A stretch of DNA of 9,078 nucleotides from Micavibrio sp. (lineage in GTDB: Bacteria > Pseudomonadota > Alphaproteobacteria > Micavibrionales > Micavibrionaceae): NCBI GenBank assembly GCA_027051315.1, contig JALTZE010000283.1, forward strand, positions 1 through 9,078, read 5' to 3'. The notes beneath the pieces were generated by a model. The model did not search any database. It saw only the letters and a list, made by a program, of their open reading frames with translations, and was not told where the DNA came from. Position numbers and translations under genes: made by a program. Positions 1 through 7,195 of this stretch are shown in pieces. Numbering within the stretch: the stretch's first letter is position 1; each line of letters starts with the position of its first letter.

Positions 1-1
1 A

Positions 2-604
2 CCATGCTACGAAGAAGATATAAGGAATATCTCCGAGCTAATTAGGGAAATTTTATCAAAAGAAAATATGCAAGCATCACCAGACGCCATAAATTTCTTA
101 TCCATAAATCTAACAAAAAATAGACAACAAATAAGGTCAGAAATTGAAAAACTAATAATATATATGGGAGAAAGTAGAAACATAACTCTTGAGGATGCAA
201 TAAATTGTTGTGGCAATTCGGGAACATCTGAGATTGACGAATTAATAAATGCCATTGCAAGCGGAAACCCAAAAAAGGTACAAAAAGATTTCCAGAATCT
301 ACTAGAAGAAGGTGTATCAGTAATAATGATTCTAAGAATGATACAAAATCATTTCAAACGTTTATATATCACAAAATGCAAGATAGAACAGGGAACGCCC
401 CAAGAAACAGCAATAAAATCACTCTCACCACCTGTTTTCTTTAAACATAAACAAAGCTTTCAAGCTCAGCTACAAAAACATTCAACAAAATCTCTTGAAA
501 ATATAATAGCTAAACTAACTGAATTAGAAGCAAAAACAAAACAAACAGGAAATCCGCCTGAAATACTTATAGCCCAAACCATACTAGGCATTGCAATAAG
601 ATAA
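2..604 (+). CDS. holA: DNA polymerase III subunit delta, C-terminal part (5' end off window)
   Basis: The delta subunit of the clamp loader opens the beta sliding clamp so that it can be placed on primed DNA during replication. The reading frame is open from base 2, before the first ATG at 68, so that ATG is internal and the gene enters from the left edge. About 200 codons are visible, roughly the last 60% of a family member of about 340 residues. Recognisable parts are the segment that begins CYEEDIRNISELI, then DAINFLSINLTKNRQQIRSEIEKL (split here by me into a typical delta middle-domain helix pair ending in a conserved R-x-E-x-EKL pattern), and the helical C-terminal collar domain with LINAIASGNPKKV and MILRMIQNHFKRL. 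It converges on parB with a 51-base gap, the usual arrangement in alphaproteobacteria. Identification rests on family pattern plus context; the ATP-free clamp-loader fold itself cannot be verified here. Confidence 0.88.
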   Translation, partial: PCYEEDIRNISELIREILSKENMQASPDAINFLSINLTKNRQQIRSEIEKLIIYMGESRNITLEDAINCCGNSGTSEIDELINAIASGNPKKVQKDFQNLLEEGVSVIMILRMIQNHFKRLYITKCKIEQGTPQETAIKSLSPPVFFKHKQSFQAQLQKHSTKSLENIIAKLTELEAKTKQTGNPPEILIAQTILGIAIR

Positions 605-624
605 TTACAAATTCAAAATATTAA

Positions 625-640
625 TGATTCACGTGAAACC
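625..640. promoter_or_regulatory. parS: parS centromere-like site 1 (ParB binding), 14/16
   Basis: The sequence TGATTCACGTGAAACC matches the bacterial parS consensus TGTTTCACGTGAAACA at 14 of 16 positions and keeps the full palindromic core TTCACGTGAA. It lies in the short gap between the convergent holA and parB stops, so it is the only strong parS here that is not under coding constraint. ParB loads onto such sites and spreads to build the partition complex that ParA moves. The T-to-A change at position 3 creates a GATTC (GANTC) sequence. Confidence 0.85.
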
Positions 641-655
641 ACATACACAATCCTT

Positions 656-1609
656 TTACATATGTGCAGAGCTTTGCGATAATCTATGCAGTAAATCATC
701 AAGCTGGTCTAATGATTTATAATCAATCTTTAACGACCCTTTTCCACCCTTTTTTACATTAATAGATACTTTCATTCCCAAAGCATTAGATACTTCTTCT
801 TCTAGAGCTACCGTATCTGGGTCTTTTGAAGAAGATTCTTTATTTTTCGCTTTCACCCCTTCACTTATTTTTAGAGCTAACGCTTCTGTTTGACGAACAT
901 TTAACCCCTGTGATACAACTTTCTTAGCAACAGAAAAAGCATCATCTAAAGTAACCAGAGCCCTTGCATGCCCCGCAGAAAGACTCCCTTCACGAACCAT
1001 TGCCTGCACTGAATCAGGTAAATGCAAAAGTCTAACCATATTAGCAATATGACTTCTCGATTTACTCATAACTGTAGCTAATTTCTCTTGTGTATGGTCA
1101 AATTCTTCCATCAGACGCTTATAACCCAAGGCCTCATCTAAAGGGTTAAGGTCTTCCCTTTGTAGATTCTCAATAAGCCCTATCTCCATCGCTGCTTGGT
1201 CTTCCATCTCATGGATAATCACAGGAACTTCATGCAGTTGAGCTTTCTGTGCAGCTCTCCAGCGCCTTTCCCCAGCTATAATTTCATATTTCCCTTCTTC
1301 ACCCTTCTTTGGACGTACTAATATAGGCTGTAACACGCCATGCACAGCAATAGATTCCGCTAATTGGTCTATTGAACTATCATCAAATTGTAATCTTGGT
1401 TGGAAACTACCAGGTTCTAACTGCTCAACACCTAGATTAGAGCGTTTAATTGCGCCATTCTCAACATTAACCTGTTCACCAATAACAGCAGCAACAATCT
1501 CATCATCGTCATCATCATCAAAAAGAGCAGACAAGCCACGCCCCAATCCTCTTTTCTTATGGTCTAGCTCATCTTCACTTTCTATATCTTTATTCATATC
1601 ATCTATCAT
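656..1609 (-). CDS. parB: chromosome partitioning protein ParB
   Basis: ParB is a CTP-dependent DNA clamp that loads at parS sites, spreads on the origin-proximal DNA and stimulates ParA ATPase to segregate the chromosome. The 317-residue product shows the N-terminal ParA-interaction motif KRGLGRGLSALF (about 19-30), a run of six Asp (31-36), the ParB/Srx nuclease-like domain starting near LEQLEPGSFQPR, the CTP-binding box GERRWRA (113-119), ENLQREDLNPLDEA (147-160), a helix-turn-helix around 173-195 and GSLSAGHARAL after it. The C-terminal dimerisation segment ends in LDDLLHRL plus a short tail. The start directly abuts the parA stop (TAA then ATG), which suggests coupled translation; a second ATG four codons in (MNKDIE) is a possible alternative. 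Length and all boxes are normal for the family. Confidence 0.97.
   Translation of the reverse strand: MIDDMNKDIESEDELDHKKRGLGRGLSALFDDDDDDEIVAAVIGEQVNVENGAIKRSNLGVEQLEPGSFQPRLQFDDSSIDQLAESIAVHGVLQPILVRPKKGEEGKYEIIAGERRWRAAQKAQLHEVPVIIHEMEDQAAMEIGLIENLQREDLNPLDEALGYKRLMEEFDHTQEKLATVMSKSRSHIANMVRLLHLPDSVQAMVREGSLSAGHARALVTLDDAFSVAKKVVSQGLNVRQTEALALKISEGVKAKNKESSSKDPDTVALEEEVSNALGMKVSINVKKGGKGSLKIDYKSLDQLDDLLHRLSQSSAHM
1500..1520. repeat. trinucleotide (ATC/GAT) tract encoding poly-Asp in ParB
   Basis: An almost perfect TCA/ATC trinucleotide run, interrupted once by GTC, encodes the six consecutive aspartates right after the ParB N-terminal GRGLSALF motif. It lies in the flexible linker between the ParA-interaction peptide and the CTP-binding domain. 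Such runs can change length by replication slippage without breaking the frame. Confidence 0.7.
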
Positions 1610-2404
1610 TTACGCCACCTGTAATTCTCTATTAAAACTCTTTTCTCTTCTTAGAACTTCACTTGCTAAATCTATATAAGCCTTAGCACCAACACATTTC
1701 ATATCATATACAATAGCAGGCAAACCAAAAGACGGTGCTTCTGAAAGCCTTACATTACGTGGTATAACTGTATCATAAACCTTGCGCCCAAAAAATGAAC
1801 GAACATCATCAGCCACCATAGAAGAAAGCTTATTCCTTTGGTCATACATAGTAAGCAATACTCCGTGAATATCCAAATCTGGATTAAAGCTTTTTTTAAT
1901 TCTTTCAATAGTTTTCACAAGCTGACTAAGCCCCTCAAGCGCAAAAAACTCACATTGCAAAGGCACAACAACAGAATCAGAAGCAACCATCGCATTCAAC
2001 GTCAACATGCCAAGGGAAGGGGGGCAATCAATAACCACATAATCATATCCTATATTATCTCTTAATACTTTTTTTAGCCTATACTCCCTTCTTGCCACTC
2101 CAACAAGTTCAATTTCAGCACCAGACAAATGCACAGAAGAAGGCAAAATCCTTAAATTAGGTATTTTCGTGGCTCTAATTGCATCAGACAAATCCGCTTC
2201 TTCAAAAATCACATCATAAACAGTTTTGTTAAGAATATTCCTTTTAAGCCCCAAACCAGTAGTAGCATTACCCTGTGGGTCAAGGTCAACCAGCAACACT
2301 TTCTTTCCTACCGCTGAAAGTGCCGTAGCAAGGTTAACGGAAGTAGTAGTTTTGCCCACCCCACCTTTTTGATTAGCAACAGCCAATATTCTCGGAAAAC
2401 TCAT
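1610..2404 (-). CDS. parA: chromosome partitioning ATPase ParA (Soj family)
   Basis: ParA is a deviant Walker-type ATPase that binds DNA as an ATP dimer and is released by ParB, giving directional movement of the ParB-parS complex. The 264-residue product carries the deviant Walker A motif KGGVGKTT (13-20, with the signature first lysine), Walker A' VLLVDLDPQGN (about 36-45) and Walker B DYVVIDCPPSLG (121-132). The later VLLTMYDQRNKLS segment is also typical. The length is standard for chromosomal ParA. The start is supported by an AAAGGA ribosome binding site at 2415-2420 (minus strand), about 10 bases ahead of the ATG. It follows rsmG after a 92-base gap and abuts parB. No key residue is missing. 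Confidence 0.97.
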   Translation of the reverse strand: MSFPRILAVANQKGGVGKTTTSVNLATALSAVGKKVLLVDLDPQGNATTGLGLKRNILNKTVYDVIFEEADLSDAIRATKIPNLRILPSSVHLSGAEIELVGVARREYRLKKVLRDNIGYDYVVIDCPPSLGMLTLNAMVASDSVVVPLQCEFFALEGLSQLVKTIERIKKSFNPDLDIHGVLLTMYDQRNKLSSMVADDVRSFFGRKVYDTVIPRNVRLSEAPSFGLPAIVYDMKCVGAKAYIDLASEVLRREKSFNRELQVA

Positions 2405-2443
2405 ATCACGAATATCCTTTCAATGATTTACAAAAGCATATAA

Positions 2444-2472
2444 ATAATGAATCATATAAAGATTACTATCAA
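2444..2472 (-). promoter_or_regulatory. possible sigma70-type promoter for parA-parB
   Basis: In the 92-base rsmG-parA gap, the minus strand reads TTGATA, a 17-base spacer, then CATTAT. This is a fair -35/-10 pair that would start transcription about 33 bases ahead of the parA ATG and upstream of its AAAGGA ribosome binding site. A GAATC (GANTC) overlaps the -10 region at 2449-2453. In AT-rich DNA such matches occur by chance, so the call is weak; the gap itself, the largest inside this gene run, supports a separate promoter here. Confidence 0.33.
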
Positions 2473-2496
2473 CTAAATAGAGCGCAGAGCCTCCAC

Positions 2497-3111
2497 TTAT
2501 TCACAAAGATTAACATTAGAGATTCTAAGAATACAACCACGAGAATCCGATATGCTTTTATAAATATCAATATCAAAATCATAAGCTTTTCTTGCTTCAT
2601 CTATTTCTTGCTGATATTTTTCTCCCTTATGAAGTAAGAAAATAAGATTAGGATTCTCATCTACAAATTTACAAGAATAATCTAATAATTTAACCAAAGA
2701 TGCCAAAGCCCGCGCCGTAACAATATCAATAAATTGCACAGAAATATCTTCAATCCTCTCATTAATCAACTTAACTGGAGAATTTGTTTCTCGGGAAACT
2801 GTGGACATAAAAGCACATTTTTTACTATCCGACTCAACCAAAAAAACATCTATATCCTTTCTACAAATAGCTGTCACCAGACCAGAAAACCCAGCACCAC
2901 AACCCAAATCCATCAATTTAATTTTACCCTCAGGCAATAAAGGCAAAATCTGCAAAGAATCAACAAAATGTCTATTCCATGAATTATCTAATGTTGACTT
3001 ACTAACTAAATTAACAGCCCCTTGCCACTTATGTAAGAGCTGGTCATATTTTTCCAATTTCAGAATTGTTTCACGTGAAACGAGGTTCTGCCAATTTGCT
3101 ATTTCTTTCAT
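2497..3111 (-). CDS. rsmG: 16S rRNA (guanine-N7) methyltransferase RsmG
   Basis: RsmG (formerly GidB) uses S-adenosylmethionine to methylate N7 of a guanine in the 530 loop of 16S rRNA (G527 in E. coli numbering). The 204-residue product has the conserved NRHFVDSL stretch (46-53), the SAM-binding motif [11 protein letters not shown] (67-77), an acidic ribose-contact region LVESDSKK (91-98) and the [11 protein letters not shown] segment (129-139). The ATG overlaps the mnmG stop as ATGA, so translation is likely coupled to mnmG. The peptide VSRET occurs twice, at residues 11-15 (encoded by a near-perfect parS) and 105-109 (encoded by a parS-like sequence). In alphaproteobacterial RsmG proteins the N-terminal VSRET is a recurring feature, in my recollection, consistent with a conserved embedded parS. 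Confidence 0.96.
   Translation of the reverse strand: MKEIANWQNLVSRETILKLEKYDQLLHKWQGAVNLVSKSTLDNSWNRHFVDSLQILPLLPEGKIKLMDLGCGAGFSGLVTAICRKDIDVFLVESDSKKCAFMSTVSRETNSPVKLINERIEDISVQFIDIVTARALASLVKLLDYSCKFVDENPNLIFLLHKGEKYQQEIDEARKAYDFDIDIYKSISDSRGCILRISNVNLCE
2785..2800. promoter_or_regulatory. degenerate parS-like site inside rsmG (13/16)
   Basis: TGTTTCTCGGGAAACT matches the parS consensus at 13 of 16 positions, keeping both outer arms TGTTTC and GAAAC but differing in the centre (TCGG instead of ACGT). On the coding strand it is read as VSRET in the same frame as the stronger sites. It may be a decayed or weak ParB site, or merely the natural RsmG sequence at this place. The centre of parS is normally important for ParB binding, so function is doubtful. 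Confidence 0.3.
3067..3082. promoter_or_regulatory. parS: parS site 2, inside the rsmG coding sequence (15/16)
   Basis: TGTTTCACGTGAAACG matches the parS consensus at 15 of 16 positions, with the last base G instead of A. It lies about 30 bases into rsmG and is read there as VSRET (residues 11-15). The position close to the parAB operon and the intact palindromic core make it a strong ParB loading site candidate. Confidence 0.92.
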
Positions 3112-4973
3112 GCTGCATTACTTCTTTTAACAAATCTAAGCAAAGCCACCAATGCCGCTGGGGTAACTCCCTGTATCCTAGAAGCAGCACCCAAAGTTTC
3201 AGGTCTAGCAGCTTCCAATTTAGCTCTAACCTCATTCGATAAACTACCAACAGATGAATAATCAAAATCTTTTGGTATCTTAAGCCCCTCATCTTTCCTA
3301 AATGCTTTTATATCAGCATCTTGCCTATCCATATATCCTTGATACATAGCATCAATTTGTATTTGCTCTGCTATTTCTGGCTCAATAGCTTTAAATTCTG
3401 ACCATATTGAACATAATTTTTGCCAATCAACATCAGGATAACGTAATATCTCAAATATATTACGCCTTTTCCCATCACGATTTACATTAATACCATATTT
3501 CAAAAGTTCATTAGGGCTGGCTTGTACAGAAAAAGCCATTTGCCTTGCTTTATCCAACTTATTTTTTTTATCTTCCCAGAATTTCTGCCGTTCATCTCCT
3601 ACACACCCAATATCAATTCCTGCCTGCGTAAGCCTTTGGTCTGCATTATCTGACCTTAACTTTAATCTAAATTCCGCTCTTGAAGTAAACATTCTATAAG
3701 GTTCTGGCGCACCGCGTGTAACCAAATCATCAATCATAACCCCAATATAGGCATCGGCTCTATCTGGTACAAAACTTCTTCCATCTCCATAACCCGCCTT
3801 CAATGCTGCATTTATTCCAGCAATTAACCCTTGTGCCCCAGCTTCTTCATAACCAGTAGTACCATTTATCTGCCCTGCCATAAATAACCCTGATAAACGG
3901 CTACTCTCAAGACTAGATTTTAAATCTCTAGGGTCACAAAAATCATATTCTATTGCGTATCCATATTCCTTAACTTTAACATTTTCCAACCCCTTAATAG
4001 ATTTCAGAACAGCATCTTGAACATCAATAGGCAAAGAAGTAGATATTCCATTAGGATAAACAGTATCATCATCTAATCCTTCTAATTCCAGAAATATCTG
4101 ATGCCTATCTTTATCCGCAAAACGCATAATCTTATCTTCTATAGATGGGCAATATCTTGGGCCTGTGCTTTTTATCTGCCCCGAATACATAGGCGCACGA
4201 TGAATATTATCCTTGATAATTTTATGAGTATCCTTGTTTGTATAAGTAATATAGCAAGAAATCTGCGGTATTTTTATCTCTTTATTCATAAAAGAAAATG
4301 GTACAATATTGTTATCCGCTGGCTGCTCTTGTAAAATAGACCAATTAATAGTCTTACCATCTAATCTTGCCGGTGTTCCTGTTTTCAACCGACCCAAAGG
4401 AAATTTAAGCTTCTCTAATGTTTTGGCAAGTCCTATTGCAGGCTCATCACCAATACGCCCCGCAGGCTTTGTATATTCTCCCCTATGTATCATTCCACGA
4501 AGAAAAGTACCAGTAGTAAGAACAACAGATTTACAATAAATTTCTTCTCCATCACCAGTAACTATTCCCGATAAATCACCATCAGAATTAATTATCAAAT
4601 CTTCACAAGATGCGGCAATTATCTCAAGATTATCATAGCTAAATAATATATCCTGCATAGCATTTTTATATAATTTACGATCAGCTTGCGCCCTTGGTCC
4701 TCTAACCGCTGGTCCCTTGGAAGCATTAAGCATACGAAACTGAATACCCGCCTTATCAATAACTTTAGCCATTAAACCATCAAGAGCATCTATTTCTCTT
4801 ACCAAGTGCCCTTTACCAAGCCCTCCAATTGCAGGATTACATGACATTACCCCAATAGTATCAATTTTATGAGTAATCAGCGCAGTTTTAGCCCCCATGC
4901 GCGCGGAAGCAGCAGCAGCTTCACAACCTGCATGCCCACCACCAACAACAATTACATCAAATCTCTTATTCAT
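3108..4973 (-). CDS. mnmG: tRNA uridine-5-carboxymethylaminomethyl modification enzyme MnmG
   Basis: MnmG (GidA) is an FAD-dependent enzyme that works in complex with MnmE, using methylenetetrahydrofolate and glycine or ammonium, to modify U34 in the anticodon wobble position of certain tRNAs. The 621-residue product shows the N-terminal dinucleotide fold motif VGGGHAGCE (10-18), [14 protein letters not shown] (44-57), [16 protein letters not shown] (84-99), [11 protein letters not shown] (194-204), [10 protein letters not shown] (271-280) with the conserved Cys275, and further on [17 protein letters not shown] and [16 protein letters not shown]. The C-terminal MnmE-binding helical domain is present and ends [14 protein letters not shown]. 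Length is normal. The start at 4973 has no clear ribosome binding site. It sits 53 bases after mnmE, its functional partner, and overlaps rsmG by ATGA. Confidence 0.98.
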   Translation of the reverse strand: MNKRFDVIVVGGGHAGCEAAAASARMGAKTALITHKIDTIGVMSCNPAIGGLGKGHLVREIDALDGLMAKVIDKAGIQFRMLNASKGPAVRGPRAQADRKLYKNAMQDILFSYDNLEIIAASCEDLIINSDGDLSGIVTGDGEEIYCKSVVLTTGTFLRGMIHRGEYTKPAGRIGDEPAIGLAKTLEKLKFPLGRLKTGTPARLDGKTINWSILQEQPADNNIVPFSFMNKEIKIPQISCYITYTNKDTHKIIKDNIHRAPMYSGQIKSTGPRYCPSIEDKIMRFADKDRHQIFLELEGLDDDTVYPNGISTSLPIDVQDAVLKSIKGLENVKVKEYGYAIEYDFCDPRDLKSSLESSRLSGLFMAGQINGTTGYEEAGAQGLIAGINAALKAGYGDGRSFVPDRADAYIGVMIDDLVTRGAPEPYRMFTSRAEFRLKLRSDNADQRLTQAGIDIGCVGDERQKFWEDKKNKLDKARQMAFSVQASPNELLKYGINVNRDGKRRNIFEILRYPDVDWQKLCSIWSEFKAIEPEIAEQIQIDAMYQGYMDRQDADIKAFRKDEGLKIPKDFDYSSVGSLSNEVRAKLEAARPETLGAASRIQGVTPAALVALLRFVKRSNAA

Positions 4974-4989
4974 AGAAAAGACTTATAAC

Positions 4990-5010
4990 AGAAATATACT
5001 ATAAATTTCT
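4990..5010. repeat. small AT-rich inverted repeat between mnmE and mnmG
   Basis: AGAAAT and ATTTCT are 6-base arms around nine AT-rich bases, with a further TA/TA pairing possible inside. It occupies the middle of the 53-base mnmE-mnmG gap. It is too AT-rich and lacks a clear T-tract to be called a terminator; it could be a weak operator, an mRNA processing hairpin or chance. Confidence 0.3.
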
Positions 5011-5026
5011 ACAAATATTTTCCCTA

Positions 5027-6379
5027 CTACTTTCCTATACAAAAAGAAGAAAATATAACATCTAATAAATCTTCGACATCAACTTTCCCCGTAATCCTAC
5101 CCAATTCTCTCATCGCAAGCCTTACATCTTCTGTCATTAATTCTGGCATTTCCGCATTAAGCGACCTTTCCAGATGTTCTTTACATTTCTCTAATGACTC
5201 CCTATGTCTTTGACGAGTAAGAGTAGGGGATTCAGATGATATTTCACCAATATAATCTTCTATCTTTACCAAAAGCTCTGATAATAATTTATCTATACCT
5301 TCATTTTTCTTAACAGAAATACATATTGGTCTTTGCCCATTAATTGCAGGAACCGTCCCTTCATATAAATCCATCTTATTAACAGCAAATAATGAATTAT
5401 CATCTGCTAACCCAACTGTATGAAGGTCAATATCAGGCAAGCTTGTGCCATCAAATAACAATAACTTAATATCTGCCTTTTCAGCCCTTGCAAGTGCTCT
5501 TTTTATTCCCTCAGACTCTATAGCTTCATATCCTTCATCACTTATCTGGTCAGGACGAAGCCCCGCAGTATCTGCCAGAATTACTGGATATCCTCCTAAA
5601 TCAAGATGTACCTCTATAATATCTCGCGTTGTTCCTGCCATTTCTGAAACTATAGCAACATCTCGCCTTGCCAAAGCATTAATCAGTGAAGACTTACCCG
5701 CATTTGGCGCACCAATTATCACTACATCTATACCATCACGTAATCTTTCCCCTTTATGATTATCTTCTAAATGATTAGATATATCATCTATTAATTTTTT
5801 CAATGTTGGAATAATTGTGCTGTCATATCCATCGGGCAAATCTTCATCAGAAAAATCAAGATTAGCCTCAAGCAAAGCCAAAGAATTTTTTAACTTATCT
5901 CCCCATTCTTCATATAATTTTGACAATGAGCCAGATAACTGGGACAAAGCCTGATTTTTCTGCATCTGAGTTTCTGCATCAACTAAATCAGCGACAGCCT
6001 CCGCCTCTGTTAAATCAACCTTACCATTTTCAAAAGCTCTTTTTGTAAATTCCCCAGCTTCTGCCATTCTATAACCATCAAGGGTACAAAGAACAGATAG
6101 CATTGATTTAACTACAGCACGCCCACCATGAAGATAATATTCAACTACATCTTCACCCGTAAAACTATTTGGACCTTTAAAATAAACCACCAATGCGCTG
6201 TCAATTGTTTCACGTGAAACGGGGTCAACCAACTTACACAAATTAGCCATACGTGGAGTAGGGGAAGATATACCAGATAACAGTTTCAACCCTTCCAAAG
6301 CTCTACAACCAGAAACTCTAACAACTGCAACCGCCCCCTTACCCGCAGCCGTACTTAATGCATAAATTGTTTCACTCAT
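5027..6379 (-). CDS. mnmE: tRNA modification GTPase MnmE
   Basis: MnmE (TrmE) is a tetrahydrofolate-binding GTPase that partners MnmG in wobble-uridine modification of tRNA. The 450-residue product begins with the typical MSETIYALSTAAGKGAVAVVR-like N-terminal domain (tetrahydrofolate binding, dimerisation), followed by helical parts flanking a G domain with G1 GAPNAGKS (223-230), G2 GTTRD (249-253), G3 DTAG (270-273) and G4 NKMD (334-337). It ends in FCIGK with the catalytic-region Cys447, the invariant family terminus, followed by a TAG stop. An AAGG ribosome binding site at 6389-6392 lies 9 bases ahead of the ATG. Residues 54-58 are VSRET, encoded by a parS site in a variable loop of the N-terminal domain. 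It is the first gene of the minus-strand run and diverges from the ABC importer operon. Confidence 0.98.
   Translation of the reverse strand: MSETIYALSTAAGKGAVAVVRVSGCRALEGLKLLSGISSPTPRMANLCKLVDPVSRETIDSALVVYFKGPNSFTGEDVVEYYLHGGRAVVKSMLSVLCTLDGYRMAEAGEFTKRAFENGKVDLTEAEAVADLVDAETQMQKNQALSQLSGSLSKLYEEWGDKLKNSLALLEANLDFSDEDLPDGYDSTIIPTLKKLIDDISNHLEDNHKGERLRDGIDVVIIGAPNAGKSSLINALARRDVAIVSEMAGTTRDIIEVHLDLGGYPVILADTAGLRPDQISDEGYEAIESEGIKRALARAEKADIKLLLFDGTSLPDIDLHTVGLADDNSLFAVNKMDLYEGTVPAINGQRPICISVKKNEGIDKLLSELLVKIEDYIGEISSESPTLTRQRHRESLEKCKEHLERSLNAEMPELMTEDVRLAMRELGRITGKVDVEDLLDVIFSSFCIGK
6206..6221. promoter_or_regulatory. parS: parS site 3, inside the mnmE coding sequence (15/16)
   Basis: TGTTTCACGTGAAACG is identical to the site in rsmG and matches the parS consensus at 15 of 16 positions. 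It is in frame as VSRET at residues 54-58 of MnmE, within the stretch DPVSRETIDSAL, where MnmE proteins usually have a variable loop before the conserved ID-x-AL. It marks the left flank of the ABC importer and the right-most partition site seen in this window. Confidence 0.92.
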
Positions 6380-6463
6380 TATTATTTACCTTGAATATAA
6401 CTATTTCCAAACAAACTAACAAAAACTAGATTTCATAATTTCTTCTTTCCAATCTTTCACACT

Positions 6464-6469
6464 TATAAT
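6464..6469 (+). promoter_or_regulatory. possible -10 element for the ABC importer operon
   Basis: A perfect TATAAT lies 45 bases ahead of the permease ATG in the 134-base divergent gap between mnmE and the permease. No good -35 box is found at 16-18 bases upstream, and there is no extended TG. The rest of the gap is plain AT-rich DNA without a recognisable operator or riboswitch. Both divergent transcripts probably start in this gap. Confidence 0.28.
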
Positions 6470-6513
6470 AGAATTCATTAACCAAACTAACAAGAAGAAT
6501 ATAGCCAAAAATA

Positions 6514-7140
6514 ATGAGCGTACTAGATATAATAATTGATTACCATATGGCATTTCTTAACGGATTGCTAGTTACTGTCCAACTTTGTGCAATTATTTGG
6601 TCAGTAGGAATAATAATTGGAACTTTAACAGCCATAGGTTCAATAAAATATCACAAAATAATCGGAATCCCTGCAAGAATATTTTCATTTATTTTATCAG
6701 GAATTCCTATATTAGTATTTTTATACTGGCTCCACTATCCTGCCCAATCCATATTCGATTTGGTTATTGACCCATTCTATACAGCGGCTTTAACTCTAAC
6801 AATTGTAAATATATTCGGTGTATATGATTTGGTAAGAGAGGCACTCGAAAATTTTCCCAAACAATATCTAACAGCAGCAAAGGTTACAGGACTATCAAAA
6901 AAACAAACTATTTTTAAGGTACAACTCCCCTTGATAATTAGGCAAGTTTTACCGGGATTATTATTACTTCAAGTAATAATGCTTCACACAACATTATTCG
7001 CAAGCCTAATCTCCGTAGAAGAAATATTTCGTGCCGCACAAAGAATTAACGCCCATATATACAAACCCGTAGAAATTTATACAGCATTAGGGATTTTCTT
7101 TCTTATTATATGCTTACCCATAAACGGTTTTGCTATGTAG
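6514..7140 (+). CDS. polar amino acid-type ABC importer permease
   Basis: This is the membrane channel subunit of an ABC importer of the His/Glu/Gln (HisM/GlnP-like) family. About five hydrophobic segments are visible, near residues 14-40, 55-73, 88-106, 144-168 and 188-207. The cytoplasmic EAA loop that docks the ATPase is present around 109-139 (EALENFP..., TAAKVTGLSKKQTIFKVQLP, with the conserved Gly126 and LP). The family motif RGIPLLV appears as SGIPILV (62-68), losing the Arg. The start ATG is preceded only by a weak AAGAAG about 16 bases away. The product of 208 residues stops at a TAG right after the last membrane segment. The same frame continues for 12 codons (LKHKYTRDISEQ) to a second TAG at 7177-7179, looking like a normal basic tail, so a nonsense change or sequencing error is possible. 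The substrate cannot be told from the permease. Confidence 0.85.
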   Translation: MSVLDIIIDYHMAFLNGLLVTVQLCAIIWSVGIIIGTLTAIGSIKYHKIIGIPARIFSFILSGIPILVFLYWLHYPAQSIFDLVIDPFYTAALTLTIVNIFGVYDLVREALENFPKQYLTAAKVTGLSKKQTIFKVQLPLIIRQVLPGLLLLQVIMLHTTLFASLISVEEIFRAAQRINAHIYKPVEIYTALGIFFLIICLPINGFAM

Positions 7141-7195
7141 CTTAAACACAAATATACCAGAGATATTTCAGAACAATAGACAAGGAATAAAAACT

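Noticed and set aside
605..655. Bidirectional terminator between holA and parB
   Set aside because: The only inverted repeat in this gap is the parS palindrome; there is no GC-rich stem with a T-tract.
2476..2494. Possible hairpin GAGCGCAGAGCCTC at the rsmG end as a terminator
   Set aside because: Only three to four base pairs form and no T-tract follows on either strand.
2801..3130. Open frames opposite rsmG, mnmG, mnmE and parA
   Set aside because: They are antisense shadows of strongly conserved genes, without ribosome binding sites or recognisable protein content.
6368..6375. Half parS (TGTTTCAC) at the mnmE start codon
   Set aside because: Only one arm is present; the bases are explained by the conserved MSETI start of MnmE, and the second half (TCATTATT) has no parS character.
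6394..6422. TTGTTA-N17-TATATT promoter match for mnmE on the minus strand
   Set aside because: Transcription would begin at about 6387, inside or after the AAGG ribosome binding site, leaving an almost leaderless mRNA. In AT-rich DNA this match is likely chance, so it was not listed as a feature.
7130..7195. Upstream in-frame ATG for the binding protein
   Set aside because: It overlaps the permease end and would put 22 polar residues before an otherwise perfect signal peptide; ATG 7196 has a well-placed AAGGA.
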